A stretch of 64,000 bases of DNA from Pedobacter sp. W3I1. GTDB lineage: Bacteria; Bacteroidota; Bacteroidia; Sphingobacteriales; Sphingobacteriaceae. The stretch's first letter is position 1. Every line of letters begins with the position of its first letter. Positions 8,324 through 18,315 of this stretch are shown here, one piece after another. The notes under the pieces were generated by a model. The model was not told the DNA's origin. It saw nothing but the letters and a program-made list of their open reading frames with translations, and searched no databases. The translations under genes and the position numbers were made by a program. Location: positions 5,518,001 through 5,582,000 of the forward strand of contig NZ_JAUSXN010000001.1 of NCBI RefSeq assembly GCF_030816015.1, in the 5' to 3' direction.

Positions 8324-8790
8324 TTACCATTTAAGGAATCAAAAGCCCTAAAAAATGGGTCTTTTAATTCTTCGATTGGTAAATAATTACAATATTTTAA
8401 TTATTAGGGTTTACGAACGATTAAGTACGCTAACCCTGGATCATATCAGGTTTGTTTATTTAAAAGCGGATATTATGCAAAAGAGAGATGTTGATAATGA
8501 AGAAGAAAGGTTGTCTAATTTATAAAAAGAAGGGGGAATTTCAATTCCCTTTTGTGGAGTAGAGGGGGGTTCAATCGAACCATTTGGTAAGTTATTAAAG
8601 CTGTTTAGGTCAATAAAGTTAATAGTGTGATCGAATGTTTGTTTCTAGATTACAATATCAATTAAAAAAATCTAATTATCATACAAATCCTATAAGCCGG
8701 CACCCGAATGCATTATTCCCATTGTGTGGCAAGCGGAAGTTAATAAATGAGTGCTTCCTGAAGATAGCGGGAATATCAGCATCTCCTAAA
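8324..8790. other. non-coding stretch with hairpin and tmRNA-end-like sequence
   Basis: No gene is supported. A terminator-like hairpin GGGAATT-TC-AATTCCC followed by TTTT lies around 8534-8553. Directly after it, 8552-8581 begins TTGTGGAG and ends CGAACC. That resembles the 3' end of the tmRNA gene at 9781-9806 in the same orientation, with about 15 of the first 20 bases identical. See the finding on a possible small integrated island. Confidence 0.4.
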
Positions 8791-9681
8791 TTAGGGAACT
8801 TGTGTCCCCTTATACCAATTCATTTTTTGAGTAAGCATATTTATAACATCCATCTTTTCATCATTTGAAAGGAACTTATAAGTATGATTCGTACCTTTCT
8901 CGACTGGGTTCCCATAAGCTTTTTTAAAATCCTCCATTTGCCGCCATACAAACTCCTCTACTTCATTGATTGTATTTCCTACATAAATATTAAAATCTGA
9001 CGATTTAAAATGATTTGGGTTCCAGGTACTTTCCATAGTAGCCCAGTAAGCATTGGTTTTTCCATCCAATTTAATACTAATGGCTTTTTCCTTATGCTGA
9101 TCTATAAAAGCACGTAAAGTAATTGAATAAGATGTTTTTGCTCCTACCCATGAAGACCAGTTGTATTCAGTGGCATGATCAACAAGTTTTGTCACTATGA
9201 GTTCAAATTTATTTTCTCTGTAAATCTTCCAATTGACTGATTTATCTCGCTTGAAATTCCTCCAGTTATTAACAGAAATAACCGCTGTGTTTTTTATGCC
9301 AAAAACATTTGCCAATTCACATAGCCCCTCATTGTAATCATTCTTAAAATTTGCATACTTTCTATCCTGAAATAATAATGGTATATCACAATCTTGGTAA
9401 AGGATAGGCAGAACGACAATTTTCTTTCCCCTAATTTGCTTTGCAAATGCAGCACCCAATTCGCTACGTACCCATTCTGAGGTAAGTGCTTGTGGTGATA
9501 AAATAATACCCAGATATTCATTGGCTCTAATCCCCTCTTCTATTTTCCAGAAAAGAGATTCCCCTACTTTTATTTCCCATTTATCAAACCATACATTAAT
9601 GCCTAATCGTGTCAGGTCATTAGCAAGCTTTTCAACAAAGGGCTTATCAAAACTTGTGTGGCTCAAAAAAATACTTGACAT
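8791..9681 (-). CDS. solitary TIR-domain protein
   Basis: A 296-residue soluble protein. Residues 1-130 are a TIR domain: SIFLSHTSFDKPFVEKLANDL (strand A, helix A), INVWFDKWEIKVGESL (BB-loop region) and SEWVRSELGAAFAK. E74 sits in the S-x-W-x-x-x-E arrangement that holds the catalytic glutamate of NAD-cleaving TIR domains. The C-terminal 160 residues (KFELIVTKLVDHATEYNW to WYKGTQVP) match no family I recognise; they may sense a trigger. There are no Thoeris, SIR2 or CBASS partners beside it. Bacterial stand-alone TIR proteins are often NADases in anti-phage defence, but that role is inferred. It lies between a transposase remnant and the tmRNA gene, a typical place for imported genes. Confidence 0.8.
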   Translation of the reverse strand: MSSIFLSHTSFDKPFVEKLANDLTRLGINVWFDKWEIKVGESLFWKIEEGIRANEYLGIILSPQALTSEWVRSELGAAFAKQIRGKKIVVLPILYQDCDIPLLFQDRKYANFKNDYNEGLCELANVFGIKNTAVISVNNWRNFKRDKSVNWKIYRENKFELIVTKLVDHATEYNWSSWVGAKTSYSITLRAFIDQHKEKAISIKLDGKTNAYWATMESTWNPNHFKSSDFNIYVGNTINEVEEFVWRQMEDFKKAYGNPVEKGTNHTYKFLSNDEKMDVINMLTQKMNWYKGTQVP

Positions 9682-9740
9682 AACATAATAAGAAGTTGTG
9701 GGAAATCAAACTAAAACAAATTCAGAAGCGGCACTATTTC

Positions 9741-9780
9741 TTAAATATAAAAGCGGTTTAGAGGGTCTCTAAACCGCTTC
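9741..9780 (-). terminator. rho-independent terminator of the tmRNA gene
   Basis: On the minus strand, GAAGCGGTTTAGAG / CTCTAAACCGCTT forms a 13-bp stem with a short ACC loop, followed by TTTATATTTAAG. It begins 4 nt after the tmRNA 3' end, so it should end that transcript. Confidence 0.85.
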
Positions 9781-9783
9781 TTG

Positions 9784-10146
9784 TGGAGCCGAAGGGAGTC
9801 GAACCCTTGTCCAGTTGTGAGATAAATTATACCTTCTACATGCTTATTTTTCAATTGATTTTCGGGAGATAAACGGGCTGAAAACCGACCTTATTTAAAT
9901 CCTTAGATACTTGATCTCACTTTAAGTCGTATCTCCTTAAAGCCAGCTTTGTTGTTTCGATGCCCCGGATTCTAACCCAACAATGCAGCAGTTAGAGGGA
10001 CAAAAGCTAATTAGTTCTAAACTAAGCAGCTAAGGCGTAAGTATTTTCGCCAACTAAAATGTGATCGTTCACTTTAAGTGCTCTCCGAACAACGCACTGC
10101 ATGCTAACATAACTTTCGCCACCCCGTCAAATCCAAGAACGGCCCC
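9784..10146 (-). ncRNA. ssrA: transfer-messenger RNA (tmRNA)
   Basis: The 5' end GGGGCCG (10146 downward) pairs with CGGCTCC at 9785-9791 to form a 7-bp acceptor stem with one G-U pair. The next 5' bases, TTCTTGGATTTGACGGGG, are the conserved tmRNA start. The 3' part has the T-arm GGGTTCGACTCCC. The tag reading frame is GGC GAA AAT ACT TAC GCC TTA GCT GCT TAG (10051 to 10022), giving GENTYALAA after the alanine carried by tmRNA itself. CCA is not encoded (bases after the discriminator A are CAA). It rescues stalled ribosomes and tags the product for proteolysis. About 363 nt, a normal length. Confidence 0.95.
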
Positions 10147-10260
10147 AGAGAAAGTTTTACTGGTAAAAAAAATACCAGACCACAAATATACGAAAAACTG
10201 TATTAAATAACAATTCAATTCATTAGCCTGTAAAGAATAAAATCTGATGGGTTACTAATC

Positions 10261-10868
10261 CTATCGTGTGGACACATCTCTGTTAATTTACATTTGTTTT
10301 TGGCGTCGTTGCCTAGGTCGATCGTCATGCTGTCCCGAAGCTTCGGGATCAGCATCTTTCCTGTTATTTAAGAGTCCCCTGATTCTAAAAAAGCTATCAA
10401 GTGTCGACACAAATATTTATTTATTCTTCCGCTCTATGCCGCGGTGGCATGGTAGTTTTTCGCACATCATGTTATTTTTATCTGTGCTCAAGAATGCTGG
10501 CGCATTTTGGAGCGCCAAAGTACCCAAAGCGCTCTGTCAATCCAGCAATGGGCCCTTTACACAATCTCACGCTCATCAAAAAAACAGCGGCACTTTGTTT
10601 AATCAGGTGTTGTTTGTGTTTTCCTTAGGCCTGATTGAGCCCTTCGGGGTTTGTGTTCAATGCTTTTTTGAGCTTTAATTCAGTGCTTACGAACACAAAA
10701 CCACTGCGTTTCAGGTTTGTTCGTGCTAATTGTAATGAACTACTCCTGTTTTTTTGATTCTCCCGGCCCTTGGGATTGACGGCGTTCTTCGGTAAAACCT
10801 ATAATTTATTAAAGCAAGCTAGCAACACGTATAAAAAAACCAAACCACAAGATGTGTCCACACGATAG
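10261..10868. mobile_element. non-autonomous IS4-type element (MITE-like), copy 1
   Basis: Ends are CTATCGTGTGGACACATCT and its exact complement, identical to the ends of the IS at 56776-58205. The flanks repeat GTTACTAATC (10 bp) on both sides, a target duplication. The 608-bp interior has no believable gene. Near the left end it carries a REP-like hairpin with the core TCCCGAAG/CTTCGGGA (10327-10355). Its central and right parts (AAGCGCT-TGTCAATCCAGCAATGGGCC; GGGATTGACGGCGTTCTTCGG) match the two shorter copies. It has about 115 bp more than those. It lies 21 bp from the stop of the GH43 gene, so it may supply or disturb that operon's 3' end. Confidence 0.85.
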
Positions 10869-10889
10869 GTTACTAATCGCGATAAGTTA

Positions 10890-12494
10890 TTAGTGATAGG
10901 TATACCTAAAATAATCAATGTCAACATATCCCGAGTCGTTTTCGTTATTATAGTTATACAGGCCGATACGGTCGCCTCTATAACTCCCCCAGCTTAACTG
11001 GTATGGCGTACCAAAGGCGGTAAAATGCAATCCATCTGTACTATAATAATATTGGCTCAATCCATCGAGGCCCCAGGTAGATTTTAGCCAGAGCATATTG
11101 CCCTTAATCTCAGGGCCGGCAAAAACATTCTTTTTTACCTTCAGTTCGAGTATCTTTTTACCATCTTTTTGAGATACACCGAATGCGGCGTATAAGGGAG
11201 ATCCAAAATGGGTTAGGCCACACTTTTGGCCGTCGCTCATCCCGCTCAAATCAAGTTTAACAACTGATTCATTTTTAACAGTCCGCATGGAACGTTGTGT
11301 AAGGGTGTTCCCAGCCTTCAATAAATTGTCTTTTTCGAGCGGTCTGAAAGCCTTTAACCTTAACCAGCCTTTCCTTTCCGTTAGGGAAATTTTTTCTGCC
11401 CGTGGCTGATAGTTCCATTCCCATTGTGGCTGGATTTTGCCCTGATCAAATTCATCGCTTGATTGTGGCAAAACTTTACCGGAAGACTGAATGGGCTTTT
11501 TATCAGCCCACACCATATTGCCAATGGTATCGGCACCCACTTTGCCGAGTATAGGCCAGCCATCAATCCAATTAACCGGCAGAAGGCTCATATTACGGCC
11601 TGACCAGTCGCCTGAGCCATGATGGGTAAGAAAGTACCATTTCCCGCCAGGTGCATCGATTATCCCACCTTGATTGGGTTCGTGAAAATTCTTTTGTGCA
11701 TGCCCGATCTGTTTTGCAGGCCCGTACGGCCTTGTTATGGCTTTCGCCTTCCTGATCATCACCGCCCTTCCATCATCCTTTACTTCACTAAAAAAGTGGT
11801 AGTACAGGCCATTAATCTTGTAAAGTTTACTCGCCTCGCTCCCCTTCGATTGATAGATTACCTGATCTGATCCGGTAATGATCTTTTTTCCATCTGGTGT
11901 AAGTTTGAACAGGTGGATCTTATAGCCATCCGCAAAATTTGTCCCGACCAGATAGCCCTGTCCGTTATCATCCCAAAACGGGCAACAGTCATCCCAGCCT
12001 TTGGCTGCCAAAACCTTAACCAGGGGTGCCCAGGGTCCATTTATACTTTTAGAGGAGGTCATGAAATACCCATCATCAGGCGTTCCGAAATAAATCCAGA
12101 ATTTCCCTAAATGATGCCTGATGGCCCCTGCCCAGATCCCTTTTCCATAACTGTCCATATGCTCCCATCCGAGTTTAGCCGAGATCTGCGTGAGGTCATT
12201 TACCGCATGCCCGGCTATTGTCCAGTTTACCAGGTCTTTTGAATGGAGTATGACCATGCCCGGAGAAAATTGAAAAGTAGAAGAAATGGCATAATAATCA
12301 GTTCCAACCCTGATGCAGTCAATATCACTATAATCGCCGGGCAGCAGGGGATTCCTGTAAGTCCCATCTCCCAGATCTCCCCACTTATCCCAGGCTCCCC
12401 ACTTTACTTTTTCAGCACCATCCTGTGCAAAAACACATGGTGAAATCAGCATGATCATTATCCAAAAATTCAGTATTCTAAATAGCGCCCTCAT
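10890..12494 (-). CDS. secreted GH43 glycosidase with C-terminal beta-sandwich
   Basis: A 534-residue protein. A signal peptide (about 1-23, ending VFA-QDG) is followed by a five-bladed propeller starting TYRNPLLPGDYSDIDCIRVG; an Asp in GDYSDID is the probable catalytic base. The probable general acid is the Glu in GSEASKLYKING (about 216). The C-terminal 190 residues form the beta-sandwich usually attached to arabinofuranosidase/xylosidase members (GLYNYNNENDSGYVDIDYFRY at the end). It should act in the periplasm or at the surface on arabinose- or xylose-containing side chains; the exact sugar is not decidable. It may be co-regulated with the GH31 gene upstream, although 700 bp separate them. 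Confidence 0.88.
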   Translation of the reverse strand: MRALFRILNFWIMIMLISPCVFAQDGAEKVKWGAWDKWGDLGDGTYRNPLLPGDYSDIDCIRVGTDYYAISSTFQFSPGMVILHSKDLVNWTIAGHAVNDLTQISAKLGWEHMDSYGKGIWAGAIRHHLGKFWIYFGTPDDGYFMTSSKSINGPWAPLVKVLAAKGWDDCCPFWDDNGQGYLVGTNFADGYKIHLFKLTPDGKKIITGSDQVIYQSKGSEASKLYKINGLYYHFFSEVKDDGRAVMIRKAKAITRPYGPAKQIGHAQKNFHEPNQGGIIDAPGGKWYFLTHHGSGDWSGRNMSLLPVNWIDGWPILGKVGADTIGNMVWADKKPIQSSGKVLPQSSDEFDQGKIQPQWEWNYQPRAEKISLTERKGWLRLKAFRPLEKDNLLKAGNTLTQRSMRTVKNESVVKLDLSGMSDGQKCGLTHFGSPLYAAFGVSQKDGKKILELKVKKNVFAGPEIKGNMLWLKSTWGLDGLSQYYYSTDGLHFTAFGTPYQLSWGSYRGDRIGLYNYNNENDSGYVDIDYFRYTYH

Positions 12495-13198
12495 TTATTA
12501 TAGTTTCAGTTCAGGTTACACAGCCTTGTAAAATTAGTATTATACTCTCATCAAGCTAATCAGCAGGCATAAAGCACCGCGGTCGTCAATCTGAGCTTAG
12601 TCGAAGACTTCTTGAGATTGATAAAACGCAAATAACGCCCTTCGACTGCGCTACCATTGACTTTTTTGTAATCATCTAAATATTAGCTACTTATTCCGAT
12701 TTTGTATTTCCACTCAACTAGGCCGTAGCACCGTATCCCCGTTTTACTTAAATACGGCCTAACAAATTTTTCGGACCGCACTGCTCAAGCCAACCCACTA
12801 GCTTCAAAAGAAAACGGCGAAGCCCTCATGAATGCAGCTGAAAACTATAATACAAATGAATAAATTTTCAGCCGGTGTTTTTTGTTTCTTCACATGTGTT
12901 CATATTTTCAATTGCGTTCAAGCTAGCTACGCTGGTCTTTTTGACACCAAAAAGAAAGAAGCGTGTCGGCTAGGACAAACAAAACACCCCGTCCTGCGGA
13001 CACCCCTCTAAAAGAGGGGAATTATATACCGCCTGAAATTTAAACATCATTTATATTGATTTTTATCCAATAAATTATCCCTCAGCTTGACATCTTTTTT
13101 ACGATTTATCTCTTAACTTAACAACATTGGGCTAATGTATATAGCTTATTGACAATAAACACCAATTAATATACTCGTAAGCACACATAAAGCTTCAA
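12495..13198. other. 700-bp intergenic region with degenerate repeats
   Basis: No gene is supported. It holds a GTCAATCTGAG...CCCTTCGACTGCGCT palindrome fragment near 12585-12650 and a 7-bp stem hairpin CTTTTTG-ACAC-CAAAAAG (12937-12954). A second hairpin CCCCTCT-AAA-AGAGGGG lies at 13003-13019 in a GTCCTGCGGACACCCCTC context seen widely in this phylum. An end fragment of the composite repeat is at 13046-13095. The GH43 promoter should lie in the first 100 bases. Confidence 0.6.
13046..13095. repeat. end fragment of the composite repeat
   Basis: CATTTATATTGATTTTTATC followed by CAATAAATTATCCCTCAG and CTTGACATC. The same block is found at about 22034-22080, and in reverse orientation at about 40475-40517 and 56516-56560. 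Confidence 0.7.
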
Positions 13199-15544
13199 CT
13201 AAAATTTCACAGAAATCCTTTCTCCTTTATATGCGACCGATCTGGTATTTTTTGTATTTGAGTTTGGGCTGATAAGCTCAACATTGAAGTTTCGCTTCAC
13301 CAGCATTCCTGCATAACTTCCCTTTCGATCGGCGATATTCAAAGTTCTCGATTTTTGATCCCATTTAAACACCGTGGTCGTGTAAGCCCCTTTTTCATAA
13401 TTATAATTATCATTTTCGTCCTCATAAAGGGTAAAATTTCCATCTGCGCCTTCATACACCCGAATATCGAGATTATCCCATTTTTTCTCGGTAGCGTACT
13501 GTACATCAGGACCAAATGGGATGATAGCGCCAGCCTTTACATATAGCGGAACGATGTCAACCGGAGCATCTGTTTCGACCGTCTGACCTCCGGTGATATA
13601 CTTATTCGTCCAAAAGTTATACCAGCCACTTCCTTTAGGCAAATAAACAGGCCATTTCTTTACCTGGTATTTTGTTACCGGCGCTACCAGGATCGAACGG
13701 CCAAATAGATATTCCGTACCAATCTCATGGGTTTGCTGGTCAGCAAGAAAATCCATCATCAACGGGCGCATAAAGGTTCCGTTATTTTTGCTTACATCCC
13801 ATGATGTGCCATATATATAAGGCAACAGCTTGTAGCGGAGTTTTATGAATTTCTCCTGGGCATCAAAACACCATGAACCACGTTCACCGAAATTCCAGAT
13901 CTCCCGTGGTAAATCAGTTCCATGAGAACGCATCATTGGACAAAAAGCCCCGAATTGCATCCAGCGAACATATAATTCCTGAAATTCAGGATTTTTATTA
14001 CCACCATTATCCCGCCAGCGCCCTGCAAAAAAACCACCAATATCGCTATTCCAGTTAGGTATTCCCATCAAGGTATAGTTTAAAGCTGCCGGCACCTGTT
14101 TTTGAAGCATCTCCCAACTTGATGTAACATCGCCGCTCCAGGTGTTGGATCCAAAACGCTGCTGGCCGATGAAACCTGATCTGGTCAGGATCACCACACG
14201 TTTGTCGTGATTTGAAGCACGCTGATGACTTGCAATCCCTTTATTGTGCATCAGACTGAACCCGTTTTTTACACTTCTGTAGCTGCCTAAATGTGTAGGC
14301 AGATCAAAATCGGATTCTTTGGCATTAATGTGATCAGGTTCTGTTGAATCAAGCCACCAACCATCGTTACCAATATAGCTGAATATTCCCTTGTTGAGGT
14401 ATTGCCAGTAGATATTAAGTGCTTTTGGATTGAATACATCATAAGGCCTTGCACCACTTTTTGGGGGCCAGGTATCAAAATTAATGATCATATTCTTACT
14501 GTCGAATTCTTTGCGCTGAGGTGTTTTTGGACCGAAGCCCGGCCAGGTTACAATCAATAGCTTCGCATTCAAGCTATGAATCTCATCAACCCATTTTTTT
14601 GGATCGGGAAAACGCACTTTATCAAATGTTTGCGAATTCCAGGCGCTATCCGTTTTATTATATTCCGGCCAGTAGCGCCAATCCTGAATGATTACATCCA
14701 GTGGAACTTTCAGGTCGCGGTACTTTTTAACTACATTTAAACTTTCATCCTGTGTATTGTAACGTTCCTTACTCTGAAAGAATCCATAGGCCCATAGCGG
14801 AAGCATTGGAGCTTTACCAGTTAGTCCGCGCAGCTCAGCGATTACCCCATCCGTATGGTCACCAAACATGAAATAATAATCAGCACAGTGACCCAGGCTT
14901 TCAAAAGACAATTCCTCTGGTTTATCCTCAAACTTAGAAATGGAGTAATTGTCCCAGAATACCGCATAGCCTTTTACAGAAAGAAAATAGGGCGAATAAG
15001 TTGACATATTTTCATTTTTCATCAGGTGTGAGGAGTTGCGCCGGTTAAATTTATTATCCATGATTTGACCTACGCCATAAATGGCCTCATCTTTATCCAG
15101 CGAAAAAGCATTCCTGACCTTGAAAGACGGGGTTCCGGCATCATTTACGGGAGAAAACAACGTGCCTCCATCCTTATCCTGCAAAAGTTCCTTGCCCGAA
15201 GTATCATAGAAGTAAACCCCTCCGGTCTCTACATTTACCTCTACCTGAATTTTGCTGCTTTTTACGACCTGGTTCTGCCCTTTTTTTGCATACTTTAAGG
15301 ACACTTTCTTTGGTACAGATACCACTGAAAGACTCGTTTTAAGATAAGGTTTGCCAGTAGGCGTTTTGTATACCCTTACGGTATTTTCTGAATAGAATTC
15401 GATTGAGATATCCATTTGCCTGGTCGCAAACTTCAGCCCTTGTACGGTCTTTTGTATAGGTTGCGCCCGTCCGTTCATGGTCAGCAAAAATGCAAAAAGC
15501 ATAAACAGCCCACCGGCCTTGTTGTAAAATTTCTTAAGCATCAT
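13199..15544 (-). CDS. secreted GH31 alpha-glycosidase (alpha-xylosidase/alpha-glucosidase group)
   Basis: A 781-residue protein. The signal peptide covers residues 1 to about 27 (ends GRA-QPI). An N-terminal beta-sandwich precedes the GH31 barrel with PLWAYGFFQSKERYNTQDE, VIIQDWRYWPEYNKTDSAW, the nucleophile region GNDGWWLDSTEPD (Asp near 400) and the acid/base region SNTWSGDVTSSW (Asp near 471). RSHGTDLPREIWNFGE follows. The C-terminal part with VYEGADGNFTLYEDENDNYNYEKG is the DUF5110-type beta domain. The family is certain. Substrate (xylose, glucose or galactose alpha-linkage) is not. It lies 75 bp downstream of the frameshifted regulator and may be controlled by it. Confidence 0.92.
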   Translation of the reverse strand: MMLKKFYNKAGGLFMLFAFLLTMNGRAQPIQKTVQGLKFATRQMDISIEFYSENTVRVYKTPTGKPYLKTSLSVVSVPKKVSLKYAKKGQNQVVKSSKIQVEVNVETGGVYFYDTSGKELLQDKDGGTLFSPVNDAGTPSFKVRNAFSLDKDEAIYGVGQIMDNKFNRRNSSHLMKNENMSTYSPYFLSVKGYAVFWDNYSISKFEDKPEELSFESLGHCADYYFMFGDHTDGVIAELRGLTGKAPMLPLWAYGFFQSKERYNTQDESLNVVKKYRDLKVPLDVIIQDWRYWPEYNKTDSAWNSQTFDKVRFPDPKKWVDEIHSLNAKLLIVTWPGFGPKTPQRKEFDSKNMIINFDTWPPKSGARPYDVFNPKALNIYWQYLNKGIFSYIGNDGWWLDSTEPDHINAKESDFDLPTHLGSYRSVKNGFSLMHNKGIASHQRASNHDKRVVILTRSGFIGQQRFGSNTWSGDVTSSWEMLQKQVPAALNYTLMGIPNWNSDIGGFFAGRWRDNGGNKNPEFQELYVRWMQFGAFCPMMRSHGTDLPREIWNFGERGSWCFDAQEKFIKLRYKLLPYIYGTSWDVSKNNGTFMRPLMMDFLADQQTHEIGTEYLFGRSILVAPVTKYQVKKWPVYLPKGSGWYNFWTNKYITGGQTVETDAPVDIVPLYVKAGAIIPFGPDVQYATEKKWDNLDIRVYEGADGNFTLYEDENDNYNYEKGAYTTTVFKWDQKSRTLNIADRKGSYAGMLVKRNFNVELISPNSNTKNTRSVAYKGERISVKF

Positions 15545-15618
15545 AAAGTTTTTATTTGATCATAGCAAACATACCGCTGAGCGGTGATGTTAAGACAACA
15601 ACTATGTTGCAAAAAGTA

Positions 15619-18205
15619 TCAATGATGTTGATTTTTCATCTTGCGGGCGTACTCCGAAGGCCTGCAGCCATACTGTTCGAAAAAACATTTACCCAGATAG
15701 CTTGAACTGCTGAATCCTACCTTTTCAGTGATCTCTGAAATATTGAGTTTACCTTCCAGAATTAACTGCGCCGCTTTCTCCAGGCGAACATTGCGGATGA
15801 ACAACGATGGTGATTTGTCGAGCAGTGTAATGAGTTTGCGATAAAGCCCGGTACGGTCCATATTAAGATCACGACTGAGCTGCTCTACAGAATAATCAGT
15901 AACCTCAATATTCAATTCCACCAACTTCATCGCCCGTTCTAAAAATTCAGATTCGGCCTGGTTGAGGCCGGCTCTGGTTTCCAAAGCGTCAATACGCTCC
16001 TCAACTGTTGCAGGGAGGTTCTCTTTTTCTGCCAGAAGAACATTTTGCTGATCAATCAGGTTACGGATTCTGAGCAATAAAAGCTCTTCCCGATGGGTGC
16101 GTTCCAGTGATTTTCTGGTGTGAGAAATATAAGCAAATATTGCTGCTAAGATCAGGACTGAAGCCAATATTACGAAACAAATAATTGCAGGCAACGTTCG
16201 CCACCAGGGTGCATTAATCGTTAAATCAAGTTCAGCAACCGGCCCATTCCATTCTTCATTGTTATTAGAAGCCATTACCCTTAACTTATAACTTCCGTGA
16301 GGCAGATTGGTATACGATATTTCGAGAACGCCATGCCCGTTTACACCATCATCCTTGCGACTGAAGGTTTCGCGCCAGGACTTGTCTATCCCGGCCAGTT
16401 GATACCGATAAAAGGTTTGGGAGGGATTCTGATAGTTAAGCGCTGAAAACTGGAAGGTGAGAAAATTTTGGTCATAATTAAGGTGTATCTTCTTCACATA
16501 GGGTGCGCTGTTGATTAAAATTACTCGGTCACCATAATTTTTGCCCAGCTCAACCTTTTCTCCCTTTAAAAACAGGTTAGTAAAAACAGGCTTAAACGGC
16601 AACTTGCGTTGCAAAAGGCGACCGGGTTTCAAAACGCTAAATCCATTTATTCCTCCAAAATAAAGGTCACCACTCAAACTTTCGTAAACAGCCTGATTTG
16701 TATATTCGCCGTCTAGTGTTCCCGCATTTGAATCGAAACTCGTAAAGTGAACATTTCCACTGAGCGAATCAATCTGGAGTTTGTTAATACCATAGCTGGT
16801 GGTGATCCAGATGTTATGATGGCTGTCTTGTAATATCGCCTGGATAAAATTGTTTGACAACCCATCCTTGGTATAAAACATATGCAATTTCCCGGAAGGT
16901 TTAAGCAATCTCAGTCCGTCTCCCGTTCCTGTCCATTTCCAGCCCCTGGAATCAATAAGTTCTGCAGTGTGATTGATGTTGTAATCCACCAACATTTGGG
17001 GGGATTGCAATTTACGGCGTGCAGCTGAGGGGATTGAAAAAACATCAATTTTCTCAAGGGTATGACCGTTAATTAAAGAGGGCTTGTAACGATAAAATCC
17101 GGATTTACATTTTAGGTAAATGTTCCCCGATAGATCTTCAGAAAATGTTTGCACCGTGATATCGCCTGATAAGGCACCTGAAAAATACGATGCGCCGATA
17201 TGCTTAAAAATATATCTTTCCGGATGATCATAAAGTATTCCCTGATTTAGGGTTCCCAGCCAAAATCCACCTTGTTTATCATAAAGCAGTGTGCTGATCT
17301 CGGTATTAAGTTTACTCCCATCGGTTTTGTTTAGCAGCGGCCAATACCGTCTTTCACTACTAAAGCAATCAATTATCCAAATTCCTTTGGCGCAGCTGAT
17401 AGATGCTTTGCCCTTTGCATCCACAACCAGGGTATTTAAGCTATATTTTGTCTCCAGGATTTTTCTCCAGGTTTGTTTTTGGAGATCAAAGAAAAAAGAA
17501 TCCGCCATGGGTCCCATTTCGCAACTGATAAAAACCATTGCGACCTTTAACAACCAGGGAAGTATTGCCAAACCTGGAGTAATGCGTATTGGGATATGCA
17601 GCCGCACTGTACAACTTGCGTTTCGAGCCCAGATCGTAACATATCAGCTTTCCTGTACTGTAGAAAAGATACAATTTTTCTTCATGGCAGCTCACATCCT
17701 GTAATCTTCCCTGATCTTTTGACAACTCAAATTCATGAGTATGATCGCTTAGCACAAGTTTATCACCGACAAGCAACCACAGCCGTTGCTTTGGATCCAT
17801 GAAGAAATTATCTATTGGCTTTGGAAAACCTATTTTTTTGAAATAGCTCACTAAATCTTGTGTGTACTTCTCCTTGCGCAAATCGACCCGCAAAAGCTCC
17901 TGATAATCCTTAATCCAAAGTATGGAATCACCACTCAGATAAATCCTGTAAAAACCATCGTATGCTTTTAACGGATATTTACGTTGTGAATCTCGGTGAA
18001 TATACTTAAACCCTGCCCCATCATAAATGTTGATATTACCAGTCGTTTTGAAAACCATACGGCCATCAGGTAACTGCAGCATATAACGAACCTGGTTGTC
18101 ACTCAGTCCGTGAAGAACATTAAGTGGTGTAAATACAAATTCCTGCGATTTCGCATCAGAAAACAAAAAAAGAAAGATTGAAATAAGGAAGATCGTTCGC
18201 TTCAT
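15619..18205 (-). pseudogene. SusR-like membrane regulator (propeller, Y_Y_Y, AraC HTH), split by a one-base frameshift
   Basis: Two overlapping frames make one protein. Frame 1 (18205 to 17486) has a signal peptide (ending DAKS-QEF) and propeller strands GLSDNQVRYMLQLPDGRMVFKTT; it stops at THGGFFFL. Frame 2 (open from about 17607 to 15619) continues with FFFDLQKQTWRKIL and more propeller blades (WLGTLNQGILYD, GLSNNFIQAILQDSHHNIWI). A Y_Y_Y-type Ig domain, a membrane helix (LPAIICFVILASVLILAAIFAY), a coiled coil and an AraC HTH (ISEITEKVGFSSSSYLGKCFFEQYGCRPSEYARK) follow. The span is 2587 nt, one more than a multiple of three. Removing one T from the minus-strand T6 run (17492-17497) joins the frames, giving about 861 residues. 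There is no kinase domain, as in SusR. It could be a sequencing error, a pseudogene or a phase-variable switch. Confidence 0.75.
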
Positions 18206-18315
18206 TCTGGCTTCAAAGTGCTCATGAAATTTCAGTACAATTGCCGATAAAATTGAATTTATTTAATGTCGGTTCCCTATTAATTTTTCAGCACCAGCTA
18301 ATTTTTCAATATTAC

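Noticed and set aside
8791..9681. Thoeris-type defence system
   Set aside because: A TIR protein is present but no SIR2-like ThsA or other partner gene is next to it.
10268..10678. 136-codon plus-strand ORF inside MITE copy 1
   Set aside because: It lies wholly within a repeat, has no protein-like pattern, and the homologous copies 2 and 3 do not keep it open.
17486..17607. Programmed -1 frameshift in the regulator
   Set aside because: The needed shift is +1 (or -2) from the first frame into the second, so a standard -1 slippery site does not explain it; a homopolymer indel is simpler.
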